In this document: positions 54,678-63,160 of the stretch, piece after piece
Numbering within the stretch: position 1 is the stretch's first letter
Layout of the letters: each line of letters opens with the position of its first letter
From: Pseudomonas helvetica
GTDB taxonomy: Bacteria > Pseudomonadota > Gammaproteobacteria > Pseudomonadales > Pseudomonadaceae
DNA length: 64,000 nt
Assembly (NCBI RefSeq): GCF_039908645.1
Contig: NZ_CP150917.1
Location: 3,483,501-3,547,500, forward strand
Reading direction: 5' to 3'
Position numbers and translations under genes: made by a program
Notes under the pieces: generated by a model
Databases searched by the model: none
Seen by the model: the letters and a program-made list of their open reading frames with translations, nothing else
Told to the model about the DNA's origin: nothing

Positions 54678-56063
54678 ATGCAACAGACTCTGAACACCAC
54701 GCTGCTGATTATCGGCGGCGGCCCCGGCGGTTATGTGGCGGCGATCCGCGCGGGCCAGTTGGGCATCAGCACCATTCTGGTCGAAGGCCAGGCGCTCGGC
54801 GGCACCTGCCTGAACATCGGCTGCATTCCGTCGAAAGCGCTGATCCATGTAGCCGAGCAGTTCCATCAGACTCAGCATCACAGCCAGCATTCGGCCCTCG
54901 GGATCAACGTCTCGGCGCCGACCCTGGACATCGGCAAAAGCGTCGAGTGGAAGGACGGTATCGTTGATCGCCTGACCACCGGCGTCGCGGCGCTGCTGAA
55001 AAAGCACAAGGTCCAGGTCATTCAAGGCTGGGCCAAGGTCATCGACGGTAAAACCGTCGAGGTCGGCGACACGCGTATCCAGTGCGAGCACCTGCTGCTG
55101 GCCACCGGTTCGAAAAGCGTCAACCTGCCGATGCTGCCAATTGGCGGGCCGATCATCTCTTCCACCGAAGCTCTGGCGCCGAAAAGCGTGCCAAAACGGC
55201 TGATCGTGGTGGGTGGCGGCTACATCGGGCTTGAGTTGGGCATTGCCTACCGCAAGCTCGGCGCCGAGGTCAGCGTGGTCGAGGCGCAGGATCGGATTCT
55301 GCCAGCCTACGATGCCGAACTGACCCAGCCGGTCAACGAAGCGCTCAAGCAACTCGGCGTAAAGCTTTACTTGAAGCACAGCGTCGAAGGCTTTGATTCA
55401 CAAGCCAATACCTTGCAAGTGCGCGACCCGAACGGTGAAACCCTGAACCTGGCCACCGATCAGGTGCTGGTGGCGGTTGGGCGTAAACCCAACACCCAGG
55501 GCTGGAACCTTGAAGCATTGAACCTGGACATGAACGGCTCGGCGATCAAGATCGACAACCGCTGCGCGACCAGCATGCGCAACGTCTGGGCCATCGGCGA
55601 TCTGAGCGGCGAGCCGATGCTCGCTCACCGCGCCATGGCGCAGGGTGAAATGGTCGCCGAGCTGATCTCGGGCAAACACCGCGAGTTCAATCCCACCGCC
55701 ATCGCCGCCGTGTGCTTTACCGACCCGGAACTGGTGGTAGTCGGTAAAACCCCGGATGAAGCCAAGGCCGCTGGCCTGGATTGCATCGTGTCGAACTTCC
55801 CGTTCGCCGCCAACGGCCGGGCGATGACCCTGGAATCGAAAAGCGGCTTCGTGCGGGTGGTCGCGCGGCGTGACAATCATCTGATTGTCGGCTGGCAGGC
55901 GGTGGGGGTCGGGGTCTCCGAGTTGTCGACGGCATTCGGCCAGTCCCTGGAAATGGGCGCACGCCTGGAAGACATCGCCGGCACCATCCACGCCCACCCG
56001 ACATTGGGTGAAGCAGTGCAGGAAGCGGCGTTGCGCGCCTTGGGGCACGCGTTGCACCTGTAA
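54678..56063 (+). CDS. lpdV: Dihydrolipoyl dehydrogenase of the bkd complex
   Basis: Reoxidises dihydrolipoyl groups with NAD+. The 461-residue flavoprotein has the FAD loop [20 protein letters not shown], redox cysteines Cys44/Cys49 in [15 protein letters not shown], the NAD loop [20 protein letters not shown] and the C-terminal His-Glu pair in [15 protein letters not shown]. Last gene of the bkd operon, then a REPIN. LpdV is the specific Val-type isoform in Pseudomonas. Confidence 0.95.
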   Translation: MQQTLNTTLLIIGGGPGGYVAAIRAGQLGISTILVEGQALGGTCLNIGCIPSKALIHVAEQFHQTQHHSQHSALGINVSAPTLDIGKSVEWKDGIVDRLTTGVAALLKKHKVQVIQGWAKVIDGKTVEVGDTRIQCEHLLLATGSKSVNLPMLPIGGPIISSTEALAPKSVPKRLIVVGGGYIGLELGIAYRKLGAEVSVVEAQDRILPAYDAELTQPVNEALKQLGVKLYLKHSVEGFDSQANTLQVRDPNGETLNLATDQVLVAVGRKPNTQGWNLEALNLDMNGSAIKIDNRCATSMRNVWAIGDLSGEPMLAHRAMAQGEMVAELISGKHREFNPTAIAAVCFTDPELVVVGKTPDEAKAAGLDCIVSNFPFAANGRAMTLESKSGFVRVVARRDNHLIVGWQAVGVGVSELSTAFGQSLEMGARLEDIAGTIHAHPTLGEAVQEAALRALGHALHL

Positions 56064-56071
56064 CCGCTCAA

Positions 56072-56206
56072 CTGTGGCGAGGGAGCTTGCTCCCGCTGGG
56101 CTGCGAAGCGGCCCCAATCGCGTCACTGTGATCTGCCTGATACACCGCAGTGTCCGGTTTTACCAGTGCTGCGCACTGGAACGGGAGCAAGCTCCCTCGC
56201 CACAGG
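56072..56206. repeat. REPIN
   Basis: Left CTGTGGCGAGGGAGCTTGCT and right GGGAGCAAGCTCCCTCGCCA REP sequences in inverted orientation around a spacer of about 80 bp, between lpdV and ilvE. Near copy of 38922-39056. Confidence 0.88.
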
Positions 56207-56379
56207 GTTTCGAATAATGAAGGATCGGCGGCAAGTTTCATGAGCGGGCTAAGAAATCTGCCAATCACTCGATAGTCCGGGCTGCGATTTAGGCCTGGAA
56301 TGAAGTATTGTTGTCCCCATCCAGAAAAACGTCAGAAGCCTTGAACCATTCAGGCGATTGTTAAGTGATAGAGGGTGTC

Positions 56380-57399
56380 ATGGGTAACGAAAGCATCAAT
56401 TGGGACAAGCTGGGTTTTGACTACATCAAGACAGACAAGCGCTATTTGTCGCACTGGCGCGATGGCGCCTGGGACCAAGGCACCTTAACCTCCGATAACG
56501 TGCTGCACATCAGCGAAGGCTCCACTGCTCTTCACTATGGCCAGCAATGCTTCGAAGGCCTGAAGGCCTACCGCTGCAAGGATGGTTCGATCAACCTGTT
56601 CCGCCCGGACCAGAACGCCGCACGCATGCAGCGCAGCTGCGCTCGCCTGCTGATGCCGCAGGTCGACACCGAACAATTCGTCGAGGCCTGCAAGGCCGTG
56701 GTGCGTGCCAACGAGCGTTTCATTCCGCCGTACGGCACTGGCGGCGCGCTGTACCTGCGTCCGTTCGTGATCGGCGTGGGTGACAACATCGGCGTGCGTA
56801 CCGCTCCCGAGTTTATCTTCTCGATCTTCTGCATCCCGGTCGGCGCCTATTTCAAAGGTGGCCTGACCCCACACAACTTCCTGATCTCCAGCTACGACCG
56901 CGCCGCGCCACAAGGCACCGGCGCTGCCAAGGTCGGTGGCAACTACGCCGCCAGCCTGATGCCTGGCTCCCAGGCCAAGAAGGCGCACTTCGCCGACTGC
57001 ATCTACCTGGACCCGATGACCCACACGAAGATCGAAGAAGTCGGCTCTGCGAATTTCTTTGGTATCACCCAGGACAACAAATTCGTCACGCCGAAATCCC
57101 CTTCGGTATTGCCGGGTATCACCCGTCTGTCGTTGATCGAGCTGGCAAAATCGCGCCTGGGCATGGAAGTCGTTGAAGGCGACGTGTTCATCGACAAGAT
57201 CAGCGACTTCAAGGAAGCCGGCGCCTGCGGTACTGCTGCGGTGATCACGCCGATCGGCGGCATCGAGTACAACGGCAAGCTGCACGTGTTCCACAGCGAA
57301 ACCGAAGTTGGCCCGGTCACCCAGAAACTCTACAAAGAGCTGACTGGTGTGCAGACCGGCGACATCGAAGCGCCAGAGGGCTGGATCGTCAAGGTCTGA
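56380..57399 (+). CDS. ilvE: Branched-chain amino acid aminotransferase
   Basis: Interconverts Leu, Ile, Val and their 2-oxoacids. The 339-residue PLP enzyme is fold type IV, BCAT type II (larger, eukaryote-like): LHYGQQCFEGLKAYRCKDGS, the PLP lysine in GAAKVGGNYAAS (Lys184) and the class signature KIEEVGSANFFG. The start ATG 56380 follows GAGGG at 5 bases. It sits directly downstream of bkd, which consumes the same oxoacids, and is closed by a strong terminator. Confidence 0.95.
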   Translation: MGNESINWDKLGFDYIKTDKRYLSHWRDGAWDQGTLTSDNVLHISEGSTALHYGQQCFEGLKAYRCKDGSINLFRPDQNAARMQRSCARLLMPQVDTEQFVEACKAVVRANERFIPPYGTGGALYLRPFVIGVGDNIGVRTAPEFIFSIFCIPVGAYFKGGLTPHNFLISSYDRAAPQGTGAAKVGGNYAASLMPGSQAKKAHFADCIYLDPMTHTKIEEVGSANFFGITQDNKFVTPKSPSVLPGITRLSLIELAKSRLGMEVVEGDVFIDKISDFKEAGACGTAAVITPIGGIEYNGKLHVFHSETEVGPVTQKLYKELTGVQTGDIEAPEGWIVKV

Positions 57400-57418
57400 T
57401 CCAGCGCTTGCGGCACTG

Positions 57419-57458
57419 AAAAGCCCACCCATCGCTCACGCGGTGGGTGGGCTTTTTA
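57419..57458 (+). terminator. Intrinsic terminator after ilvE
   Basis: AAAAGCCCACCC pairs with GGGTGGGCTTTTT. Located 20 bp past ilvE; its 3' side overlaps the end of the convergent LysR gene and may serve both. Confidence 0.9.
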
Positions 57459-58349
57459 TTGGTTGCCATCTACATCGAGCCTGGCAAACAACCACTCCAG
57501 AAACACTTGAGTCTGCTCTGTCACGTCCGGCGCAACACCGTAGTAGTAACGCGGCAGCGGCATGCGCAGTTCGGGCAATGGGCAAATCAGCCGGCCGCTC
57601 GGCAGGTCATCGCCCAGCAACGAGGCCGGACACAAGGCTATGCCCTGTCCCTCCACGGCAGCCTGAAGCACCGGCTGCATGTGATCGAACTGCAACGTCA
57701 TCTGAGTCGCTGACTGCGTTTCGCCGAACAGCAGGGCCCAGTTGTGCCAGTCCTCGCGGCGGGTCTTGGCGGTCAGCAAGGTATGTCGGCTGAGGGCGTT
57801 CAAGTCGTCGAGCGGCAGACGCTTGATCAGCGAAGGCGCCGCGACCAGCAGCAATTCGTCTTCAAACAGTACCTGAGCGTGAATGTCCGGCGCCCAGCCG
57901 TCGCGGCCCCGTCGAATAACGACGTCGAACCTGTCTCGTGCGTGATCGGGCGCCAGCGTGGACGTGACCACCTCGGGTTTGATCTCCGGGTGCAGCGCCA
58001 TGAACTCCGCCAGCCTGGGTCTCAGCCAGCGCTGGGCAAAGGTCGGACGGACGTTGATCTTTACGGTACGCAGCGAAGCGTGTTGCTTGAGTGCCGCGGC
58101 GGCGTTGGCAATCTGTGACAGTCCAGCGCTGACCTGTTCATAGAAGCTCTGTCCAGCCGGGGTCAGCAGCGATTGCCGGATGCGCCGTTCGAACAGCAGC
58201 ACGCCCAGATGTTCCTCAAGCCGTTTGATGTGACGGCTGACGGCACTGTGGCTGACATGCAGTTCCTCGGCCGCGAGGCTGAAGCTCTGATGACGAGCAG
58301 CGGACGCAAAAGCGCGAACCGCATTCAAGGGAGGGAGTTGATTAATCAT
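57456..58349 (-). CDS. LysR family regulator (GcvA-like)
   Basis: A 297-residue regulator with the N-terminal HTH LPPLNAVRAFASAARHQSFS, then LAAEELHVSHSAVSRHIKRL, typical of the GcvA subgroup, and a periplasmic-binding-like effector domain. It is divergent from a LysE-type exporter across 105 bp and is its likely activator or repressor, as in LysG/LysE-like pairs. Confidence 0.9.
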   Translation of the reverse strand: MINQLPPLNAVRAFASAARHQSFSLAAEELHVSHSAVSRHIKRLEEHLGVLLFERRIRQSLLTPAGQSFYEQVSAGLSQIANAAAALKQHASLRTVKINVRPTFAQRWLRPRLAEFMALHPEIKPEVVTSTLAPDHARDRFDVVIRRGRDGWAPDIHAQVLFEDELLLVAAPSLIKRLPLDDLNALSRHTLLTAKTRREDWHNWALLFGETQSATQMTLQFDHMQPVLQAAVEGQGIALCPASLLGDDLPSGRLICPLPELRMPLPRYYYGVAPDVTEQTQVFLEWLFARLDVDGNQ

Positions 58350-58454
58350 GCGTCTAATTTAGTCACATATACCGTGCAATTAAAGCGTTTGTCACACCTT
58401 CATCGTCACGCCAATCTGCGGGCATGCAGCCAATGCCACCTGATGGAGTGAGAG

Positions 58455-59063
58455 ATGAATAGCTACGGAGTGTTTTTACTGTTCGCCGCCCTGACCATTC
58501 TGAGTCCCGGGCCCGGCGTGGTGCTCACGCTGACCAACTCCTTGCGTCATGGCTGGACCGGCGCGCTGCCGGGTATCCTGGGCATCGCCCTCGGGGCGTT
58601 TGTCGTCGCCGGGATCAGTGCGACCAGCGTGGGCCTGATACTCGCGACCTCCGCGAGCGCGTTCACCGTGCTGAAATATGCCGGTGCCGCGTACCTCTTG
58701 TACCTGGGTTACAAAAGCTGGCGCACTGATCGTTTCATCCCTGAGCGTGAAGTGAACTCGTCGAGTCCTGGGTATCGCTTCGTCGAAGCAGCATCGCTGC
58801 AGCTGTTGAACCCAAAAGCGGTGTTCTTCTTTCTCGCGGTGTTCCCGCAGTTCATCGATACCTCGACGCACTACTACAGCCAGTTTTTTAGCCTGGTCAG
58901 TTCCTACAGCCTGCTGGTGATCCTGATCCACGGCAGCTATGCGCTGCTCGCCAATGCAGCCAAAGGCTGGTTGTCGAGTCAAAAAGGTTCCTGGCTGGCG
59001 GCGAAGGTGTCAGGCGTTACGTTCGCCAGCTTCGGCGTGCTGATGGCCTCGGCCAGTCGATAG
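58455..59063 (+). CDS. LysE/RhtB family exporter
   Basis: A 202-residue inner-membrane exporter with six helices. N-terminal signature ILSPGPGVVLTLTNSLRHGW and the LQLLNPKAVFFFLAVFPQFI loop. Presumably exports an amino acid or similar compound sensed by the divergent LysR regulator. Diverged from the LysE protein at 17065-17700. Confidence 0.9.
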   Translation: MNSYGVFLLFAALTILSPGPGVVLTLTNSLRHGWTGALPGILGIALGAFVVAGISATSVGLILATSASAFTVLKYAGAAYLLYLGYKSWRTDRFIPEREVNSSSPGYRFVEAASLQLLNPKAVFFFLAVFPQFIDTSTHYYSQFFSLVSSYSLLVILIHGSYALLANAAKGWLSSQKGSWLAAKVSGVTFASFGVLMASASR

Positions 59064-59074
59064 CGAATACGCCG

Positions 59075-59845
59075 TTATGGCGAAGGACTGACAACCGCGC
59101 GACTGCCTGACTCAGTGGCACTCCGCAGGTTCACCTTCGCCAGCGCCGGCAGTTCAATCGCGAATCTGGCCGTGATCTCTTTACGCCCGGTCGCCGTCAA
59201 CGCCAGCGCTCGACTGTCCAGATCCTGTGTCAGCCATTTGCGCTTGATCGCCGTCTGCAACAACGCCGCGCCCAATGAGCCGCCGAGATGCGGGCGACGC
59301 ATGCTCCAGTCGAGACAAGGGCAGGCAAAACGTCGACGCAGACTGTTCAAGGACTTCACGTCGATGCCCAACCCTTCGAAAAACCGCTCACCGGTTTCAC
59401 TCAGCACGTGCTGCTGATCACCCTGCTCCGACACTGCCAACCAACCCGCTTCCAGCATCCGGTCATGCAGCAGCACGGCCAAGGTGCCGGCCATATGGTC
59501 GTAGCAAGTGCGAGCAAATTGCAGGCGATCCGGGGTTCGGGGAGTAAAGGTTGGCGCGGCGTTTTGGCCGATCACCATCAGCGCTTCCAGGGCCTGGGCG
59601 ACCCGTTGGTCCGCCAGGCTGTAATAACGATGACGCCCCTGAACATGCAGCCGCACCAAGGCAAGTTCCTTGAGTTTCGCCAAGTGGGCACTGGCGGTAG
59701 AGGCGCTGACGTCGGCGATCACGGCCAGTTCAGTACTGGTGCGCGCGTGGCCGTCCATCAGCGAGCAAAGGATTTTCGTTCGGGCCGGCTCGGCAATGGC
59801 TGCCGCCACTTGCGAGACGCCGATGTCGTGCTGCTCTACGTTCAT
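59075..59845 (-). CDS. ArsR-type winged-helix regulator with C-terminal extension
   Basis: A 256-residue protein. The first 100 residues form an ArsR-type HTH (AAAIAEPARTKILCSLMDGH, then IADVSASTASAHLAKLKEL and VQGRHRYYSLAD). The rest is a second domain with a C-P-C motif (RRRFACPCLDWSMRRPHLGG), typical of the longer ArsR/YdfF-like group. It is divergent from the cytochrome P450 gene 81 bp away and probably represses it. Start ATG 59845 chosen for its GGGAG ribosome site. Confidence 0.85.
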   Translation of the reverse strand: MNVEQHDIGVSQVAAAIAEPARTKILCSLMDGHARTSTELAVIADVSASTASAHLAKLKELALVRLHVQGRHRYYSLADQRVAQALEALMVIGQNAAPTFTPRTPDRLQFARTCYDHMAGTLAVLLHDRMLEAGWLAVSEQGDQQHVLSETGERFFEGLGIDVKSLNSLRRRFACPCLDWSMRRPHLGGSLGAALLQTAIKRKWLTQDLDSRALALTATGRKEITARFAIELPALAKVNLRSATESGSRAVVSPSP

Positions 59846-59926
59846 ATTTCGCTCCCTGACGAATCGTCGCCCTGCCCGACTGGAGATAGTAGCAACACTT
59901 TCCACCGACGAATAAGGCAGCACTTC

Positions 59927-61060
59927 ATGGACCCGATCATCGCCGCAACACATACCGACCCCTACCCTTATTACGCCAGCCTGCGCGCCGACGGCGGACT
60001 TTCATTTCATCAAGGACTGAGTCTGTGGGTGGCCAGCAGCGCCCAGGCCGTTGCCGCCGTGCTGGCTCATCCTGACTGCAAGGTCCGACCGGCCCACGAA
60101 CCAGTGCCCAACGCCATTGCACACGGCGCGGCTGGCAAGGTGTTTGGTCAATTGATGCGAATGAACGATGGCGAACGCCAGCGCTGCCCGAGGTCGGCCA
60201 TACAGCCGGGACTTGAAGTGATCGACACCGATGAGGTCAGCGCACTGGTGCGCGCCCGGTTGATCAGCCCATCTGCTGACGGACTGCACAAGGCCATGTT
60301 CATGGGCCCGGTGTGCGTGGTCGCTGCGTTGCTCGGCTTTACGCCAGCCGAAGGTCGAACCCTCAGTAAACTGACGGCTGATTTTGTCGCGTGCCTGTCG
60401 CCCCTGAGCAACCCAACCCAGCTGGACACGGCCCATGCGGCGGCGGAACAGTTGAACGGTTACTTCATAGAACGCCTCAGCGCGCAGGATCACCAAAGCC
60501 CTCTACTTGAAGGGATTCGTCAACGCCTGGCAAACCCCGACACCCTGCGCGCCAACCTGATTGGCCTGCTTTCCCAGACCTATGAGGCCACTGCCGGATT
60601 GATCGGCAACGCGGTGCTGGCATTGATCCGTAATCCGCAGCTCAAGGCTGAAATGCAGCGCGACCCGGCGCGGGTCAAAGATCTGTTGGCGGAAGTCCAG
60701 CGCCATGACCCTTCGGTGCAGAACACCCGTCGCTTCGTCAGCGCGCCTTGTGAAATCGACGGCGAGAGTCTCAAACCCGGCGACGTCATCCTGGTGCTGC
60801 TGGCCTCGGCCAACCGCGACCCACAGCTCAATGACAACCCGGACGCCTTGCTCCTCGACCGCCCAACCCGCCGCAGCTTCACCTTCGGCGCCGGCCGCCA
60901 CCAGTGCCCCGGCCAGGCACTGGCCTTGAACATCGCCAGCGCCACGCTCAGCGAAATCCTGACGCACAACGATTTGCTCGATCAGCTTGCCTGGGAGTAC
61001 CGCCCGTCATTGAACGGGCGTATTCCGGTGTTTTGGGAGCGGCGGGAGGTTCAGCGATGA
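59927..61060 (+). CDS. Cytochrome P450 with atypical I-helix
   Basis: A soluble bacterial heme monooxygenase of 377 residues. The heme loop FTFGAGRHQCPGQALA carries Cys327, and the K-helix ExxR is E256-V-Q-R259. The I-helix reads LLSQTYEATAGLIGNAVLAL: aligned to the usual AGxE(T/S)T, the Glu220 is kept but the conserved Thr is Ala221 and the AG pair is QT. The protein may therefore use substrate-assisted proton delivery, or have another activity. Substrate unknown. Divergent from an ArsR-type regulator; its stop overlaps a truncated monooxygenase gene. Confidence 0.88.
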   Translation: MDPIIAATHTDPYPYYASLRADGGLSFHQGLSLWVASSAQAVAAVLAHPDCKVRPAHEPVPNAIAHGAAGKVFGQLMRMNDGERQRCPRSAIQPGLEVIDTDEVSALVRARLISPSADGLHKAMFMGPVCVVAALLGFTPAEGRTLSKLTADFVACLSPLSNPTQLDTAHAAAEQLNGYFIERLSAQDHQSPLLEGIRQRLANPDTLRANLIGLLSQTYEATAGLIGNAVLALIRNPQLKAEMQRDPARVKDLLAEVQRHDPSVQNTRRFVSAPCEIDGESLKPGDVILVLLASANRDPQLNDNPDALLLDRPTRRSFTFGAGRHQCPGQALALNIASATLSEILTHNDLLDQLAWEYRPSLNGRIPVFWERREVQR

Positions 61061-61149
61061 TCGTGGTGATTTTCGAAGCGTTGCCTCATGCGGAACATCG
61101 TCAGCGTTTTCAGACCCGTCCTACAGCCATGGCACTCCGCTTGAGATAG
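61057..61149 (+). pseudogene. Truncated antibiotic-biosynthesis-monooxygenase (ABM) gene
   Basis: The ATG overlaps the P450 stop (ATGA). The first 16 residues, MIVVIFEALPHAEHRQ, match the start of ABM-domain proteins (normally about 100 residues), but the frame then turns to RFQTRPTAMALRLR and stops after 30. Most of the domain is deleted. The overlap shows that P450 and ABM were once a translationally coupled pair. Confidence 0.6.
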
Positions 61150-61186
61150 CGTCTCGTCGTACTTAACAGGCGAAACAAGGATGCGC

Positions 61187-61324
61187 ATGGCTCGTAAAAA
61201 GGACATACCAAAAGTCTGGAACCCTCCGTCGGGTGACGGTCATCACCGCACCTCTAGATACATGACGCCAACCGAGCTTGCAGAGCGTGAGTTTCGACAG
61301 CAGGCATATGAAGACATGCTCTGA
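61187..61324 (+). CDS. Small protein of unknown function
   Basis: A 45-residue ORF (MARKKDIPKVWNPPSGDGHH at the start, then a charged helix ELAEREFRQQAYEDM) with AAGG six bases before ATG 61187. Coding character is good. It lies 49 bp before a small helical-repeat protein and may share its transcript. Could be a short protein or the remnant end of a larger one. Confidence 0.5.
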   Translation: MARKKDIPKVWNPPSGDGHHRTSRYMTPTELAEREFRQQAYEDML

Positions 61325-61373
61325 TCAAAGCCGGAACGGTCGACAACAAAGGCAACATTCAGGGAGTTAAAAA

Positions 61374-61709
61374 GTGAGCCTGCTCTATCAAGATCCTTCG
61401 ATGAACCATGACAAAGCGAACACTCTTCTTGCTGAAGGAAAGGAAACGGATGTCATCGCCGCCCTGATCTCCATCGGTCTTAACGAGCCAGATGGAGCGT
61501 GGGCTCAGAACACTTGCCTGCACTATCTGAACAGTGAGAGTGAAAATGTTGTATCAGCCGCCATCACAGCCCTTGGTCATGTGGCACGCCGACACGGTCA
61601 ACTGGAGCTAGAGAAGATACTCGCGGCCTTTGAGCGTGCGAAGGCACGATTCCCCTCTCTTGAACCTGTCATCTCGGACACCCTTGAAGATATCGAGTTA
61701 TTTACCTGA
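61374..61709 (+). CDS. Small helical (HEAT-like) protein
   Basis: A 111-residue protein starting at GTG 61374 with GGAG 8 bases upstream. It is all-helical in appearance with HEAT-like pairs (NEPDGAWAQNTCLHYLNSES, VVSAAITALGHVARRHGQLE, LEPVISDTLEDIE). Such small HEAT proteins are often orphan immunity or adaptor proteins, but no toxin gene is adjacent. Function unknown. Confidence 0.62.
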   Translation: MSLLYQDPSMNHDKANTLLAEGKETDVIAALISIGLNEPDGAWAQNTCLHYLNSESENVVSAAITALGHVARRHGQLELEKILAAFERAKARFPSLEPVISDTLEDIELFT

Positions 61710-61742
61710 CGTGGTGCCAGGTAAATGCCCATAGCAGTGTCC

Positions 61743-62678
61743 TCAAGCGTTGCGATATTCAACCGTCAGGTGTGACAGCTCATGAACCGGGGCCAGCCGT
61801 TCGCGGATGGCATCGGCCGTGACGGCTGCCGAGGTCACGACGCTGACAATCGCCGCTCGGGCCTGTGGGCCTACGCGCCAGACATGCAGGTCGGTGATGC
61901 TGACATCGCCTGTCGACTCCAGCAGCTCACGAACTTCGGCGGCAACGTGTTCATCGGTCGTGTCCAGCAGCACTGCGGCGCTGTCTCGCATCAAGCCATA
62001 GGCCCAATTGGCGATGACGACTGCGCCGACGATACCCATCACCGGGTCCAGCCAGACCCAACCCAGATAACGACCAGCCAACAACGCAGCGATTGCCAGC
62101 ACGGAAGTCATCGCATCGGCCAGCACATGGACATAAGCCGAACGCAGATTGTTGTCGTGATGATGACCGTGACCGTGACCGTGACCGTGACCGTGGTCAT
62201 GATGCGCAGAGTTGCCGGCCAGTAAAAGCGCGCTGACGATGTTCACGGCCAGGCCCACTACGGCGATCAGTGTTGCTTCGGTGAAAGCCACGGTAGTCGG
62301 TTGAAACAGCCGCATGATGGACTCTGCGGCAATGACGATCGAGACCAGCCCCAGCACCATGGCCGAGGCGAAGCCCGCCAGATCCCCTACTTTGCCCGTA
62401 CCAAAACTGTAGCGCGCATTACCGGCGTTTCGTCTGGCAAACCCGTAGGCGATTGCGGTAATGCCCAGCGCACCAACGTGGGTGGCCATATGGAAACCGT
62501 CCGCCAACAGTGCCATCGAACCGGTGATGTAACCGGCGACAATCTCGCCAACCATCATGACGAACGTCAGCGCAACGACCCACAGCGTGCGTCTGGCATT
62601 CTCATCATGGGTGGCACCCAGGAACATGTGATCGTGGGAATAACGTGAAACCTGAGGTGTACTGCGCATGGGTTGCAT
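61743..62678 (-). CDS. dmeF: DmeF-like CDF metal efflux transporter
   Basis: Exports Co(II)/Ni(II) from the cytoplasm as a proton antiporter. The 311-residue protein has six helices, the first metal-site block ALLADGFHMATHVGAL, the second ALADAMTSVLAIAALLAG-type helix (VHVLADAMTSVLAIAALLAG), and a His-rich loop HDHGHGHGHGHGHHHD encoded by a GTGACC repeat array. The N-terminus is uncertain: TTG 62687, ATG 62678 and ATG 62669 are all possible. It directly follows and probably is coupled to the DmeR repressor gene. Confidence 0.88.
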   Translation of the reverse strand: MQPMRSTPQVSRYSHDHMFLGATHDENARRTLWVVALTFVMMVGEIVAGYITGSMALLADGFHMATHVGALGITAIAYGFARRNAGNARYSFGTGKVGDLAGFASAMVLGLVSIVIAAESIMRLFQPTTVAFTEATLIAVVGLAVNIVSALLLAGNSAHHDHGHGHGHGHGHHHDNNLRSAYVHVLADAMTSVLAIAALLAGRYLGWVWLDPVMGIVGAVVIANWAYGLMRDSAAVLLDTTDEHVAAEVRELLESTGDVSITDLHVWRVGPQARAAIVSVVTSAAVTADAIRERLAPVHELSHLTVEYRNA

Positions 62679-62683
62679 GACCT

Positions 62684-62959
62684 TCAATTTGAATAACGAC
62701 GAATGGCTTGCAGCAACTCTTCAAGACCTTCGGCGCGTTCTTGATCGCTGAGCTCGGGGCTGGCCACGTGTTCACGGGCGTGGGCTTCGATGAACTGGTC
62801 CATCAGACCGTTGACCGCGCCACGGATTGCCGCGACCAGATGCAGGGTCTTGGCGCAGTCGGCTTCCGACTCCAATGCCCGCTCGACGGCTTGAACCTGG
62901 CCGGCGATACGACGAACCCGCTTCAGCAGATCGTCCTTGTGTTCGTGAATGTGCGACAT
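62684..62959 (-). CDS. dmeR: Ni/Co-responsive repressor DmeR (CsoR/RcnR family)
   Basis: A 91-residue all-helical repressor. Counting from ATG 62959, His3, Cys35, His60 and His64 coincide with the metal ligands of E. coli RcnR, predicting Ni(II)/Co(II) sensing, and AAIRGAVNGLMDQFIEAH is the family core. The ATG at 62965 is an alternative start, but the SD spacing favours 62959. A GC-rich operator overlaps its own ribosome site. Confidence 0.9.
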   Translation of the reverse strand: MSHIHEHKDDLLKRVRRIAGQVQAVERALESEADCAKTLHLVAAIRGAVNGLMDQFIEAHAREHVASPELSDQERAEGLEELLQAIRRYSN

Positions 62960-62963
62960 ACCC

Positions 62964-62977
62964 ATACCCCCTATACC
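62964..62977 (-). promoter_or_regulatory. Candidate DmeR operator over the dmeR ribosome site
   Basis: On the minus strand GGTATAGGGGGTAT contains a G5 tract flanked by ATA and TAT, the layout of RcnR/DmeR sites (an A/T inverted repeat around a G-tract). The G-tract is also the Shine-Dalgarno sequence, so the repressor and ribosome may compete for the same bases. Confidence 0.55.
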
Positions 62978-63160
62978 TATCTACGGAAAGAATAGTCGTC
63001 GTTCACGTCAATATTGGCAACCCTGCATTCACCCAATGGTCATGGGATATGCCGCGGAACAGCGCTAGAACAAGTTGAGTTTGTTTCAGGGGCCGCGTCG
63101 ACCTGTACTCTTGAACGTTCCTGCTTGCGCAGTCGCCCTATCCCGATCAAAGGAATGTCA

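Noticed and set aside
52602..55379. A 925-codon minus-strand frame opposite bkdA2-bkdB-lpdV
   Set aside because: Antisense shadow of conserved enzymes, no domain content, no ribosome site.
62150..62205. Short tandem repeats that might be a CRISPR-like array
   Set aside because: Six-base repeats inside a coding frame for a His-rich loop; no spacers of constant length.
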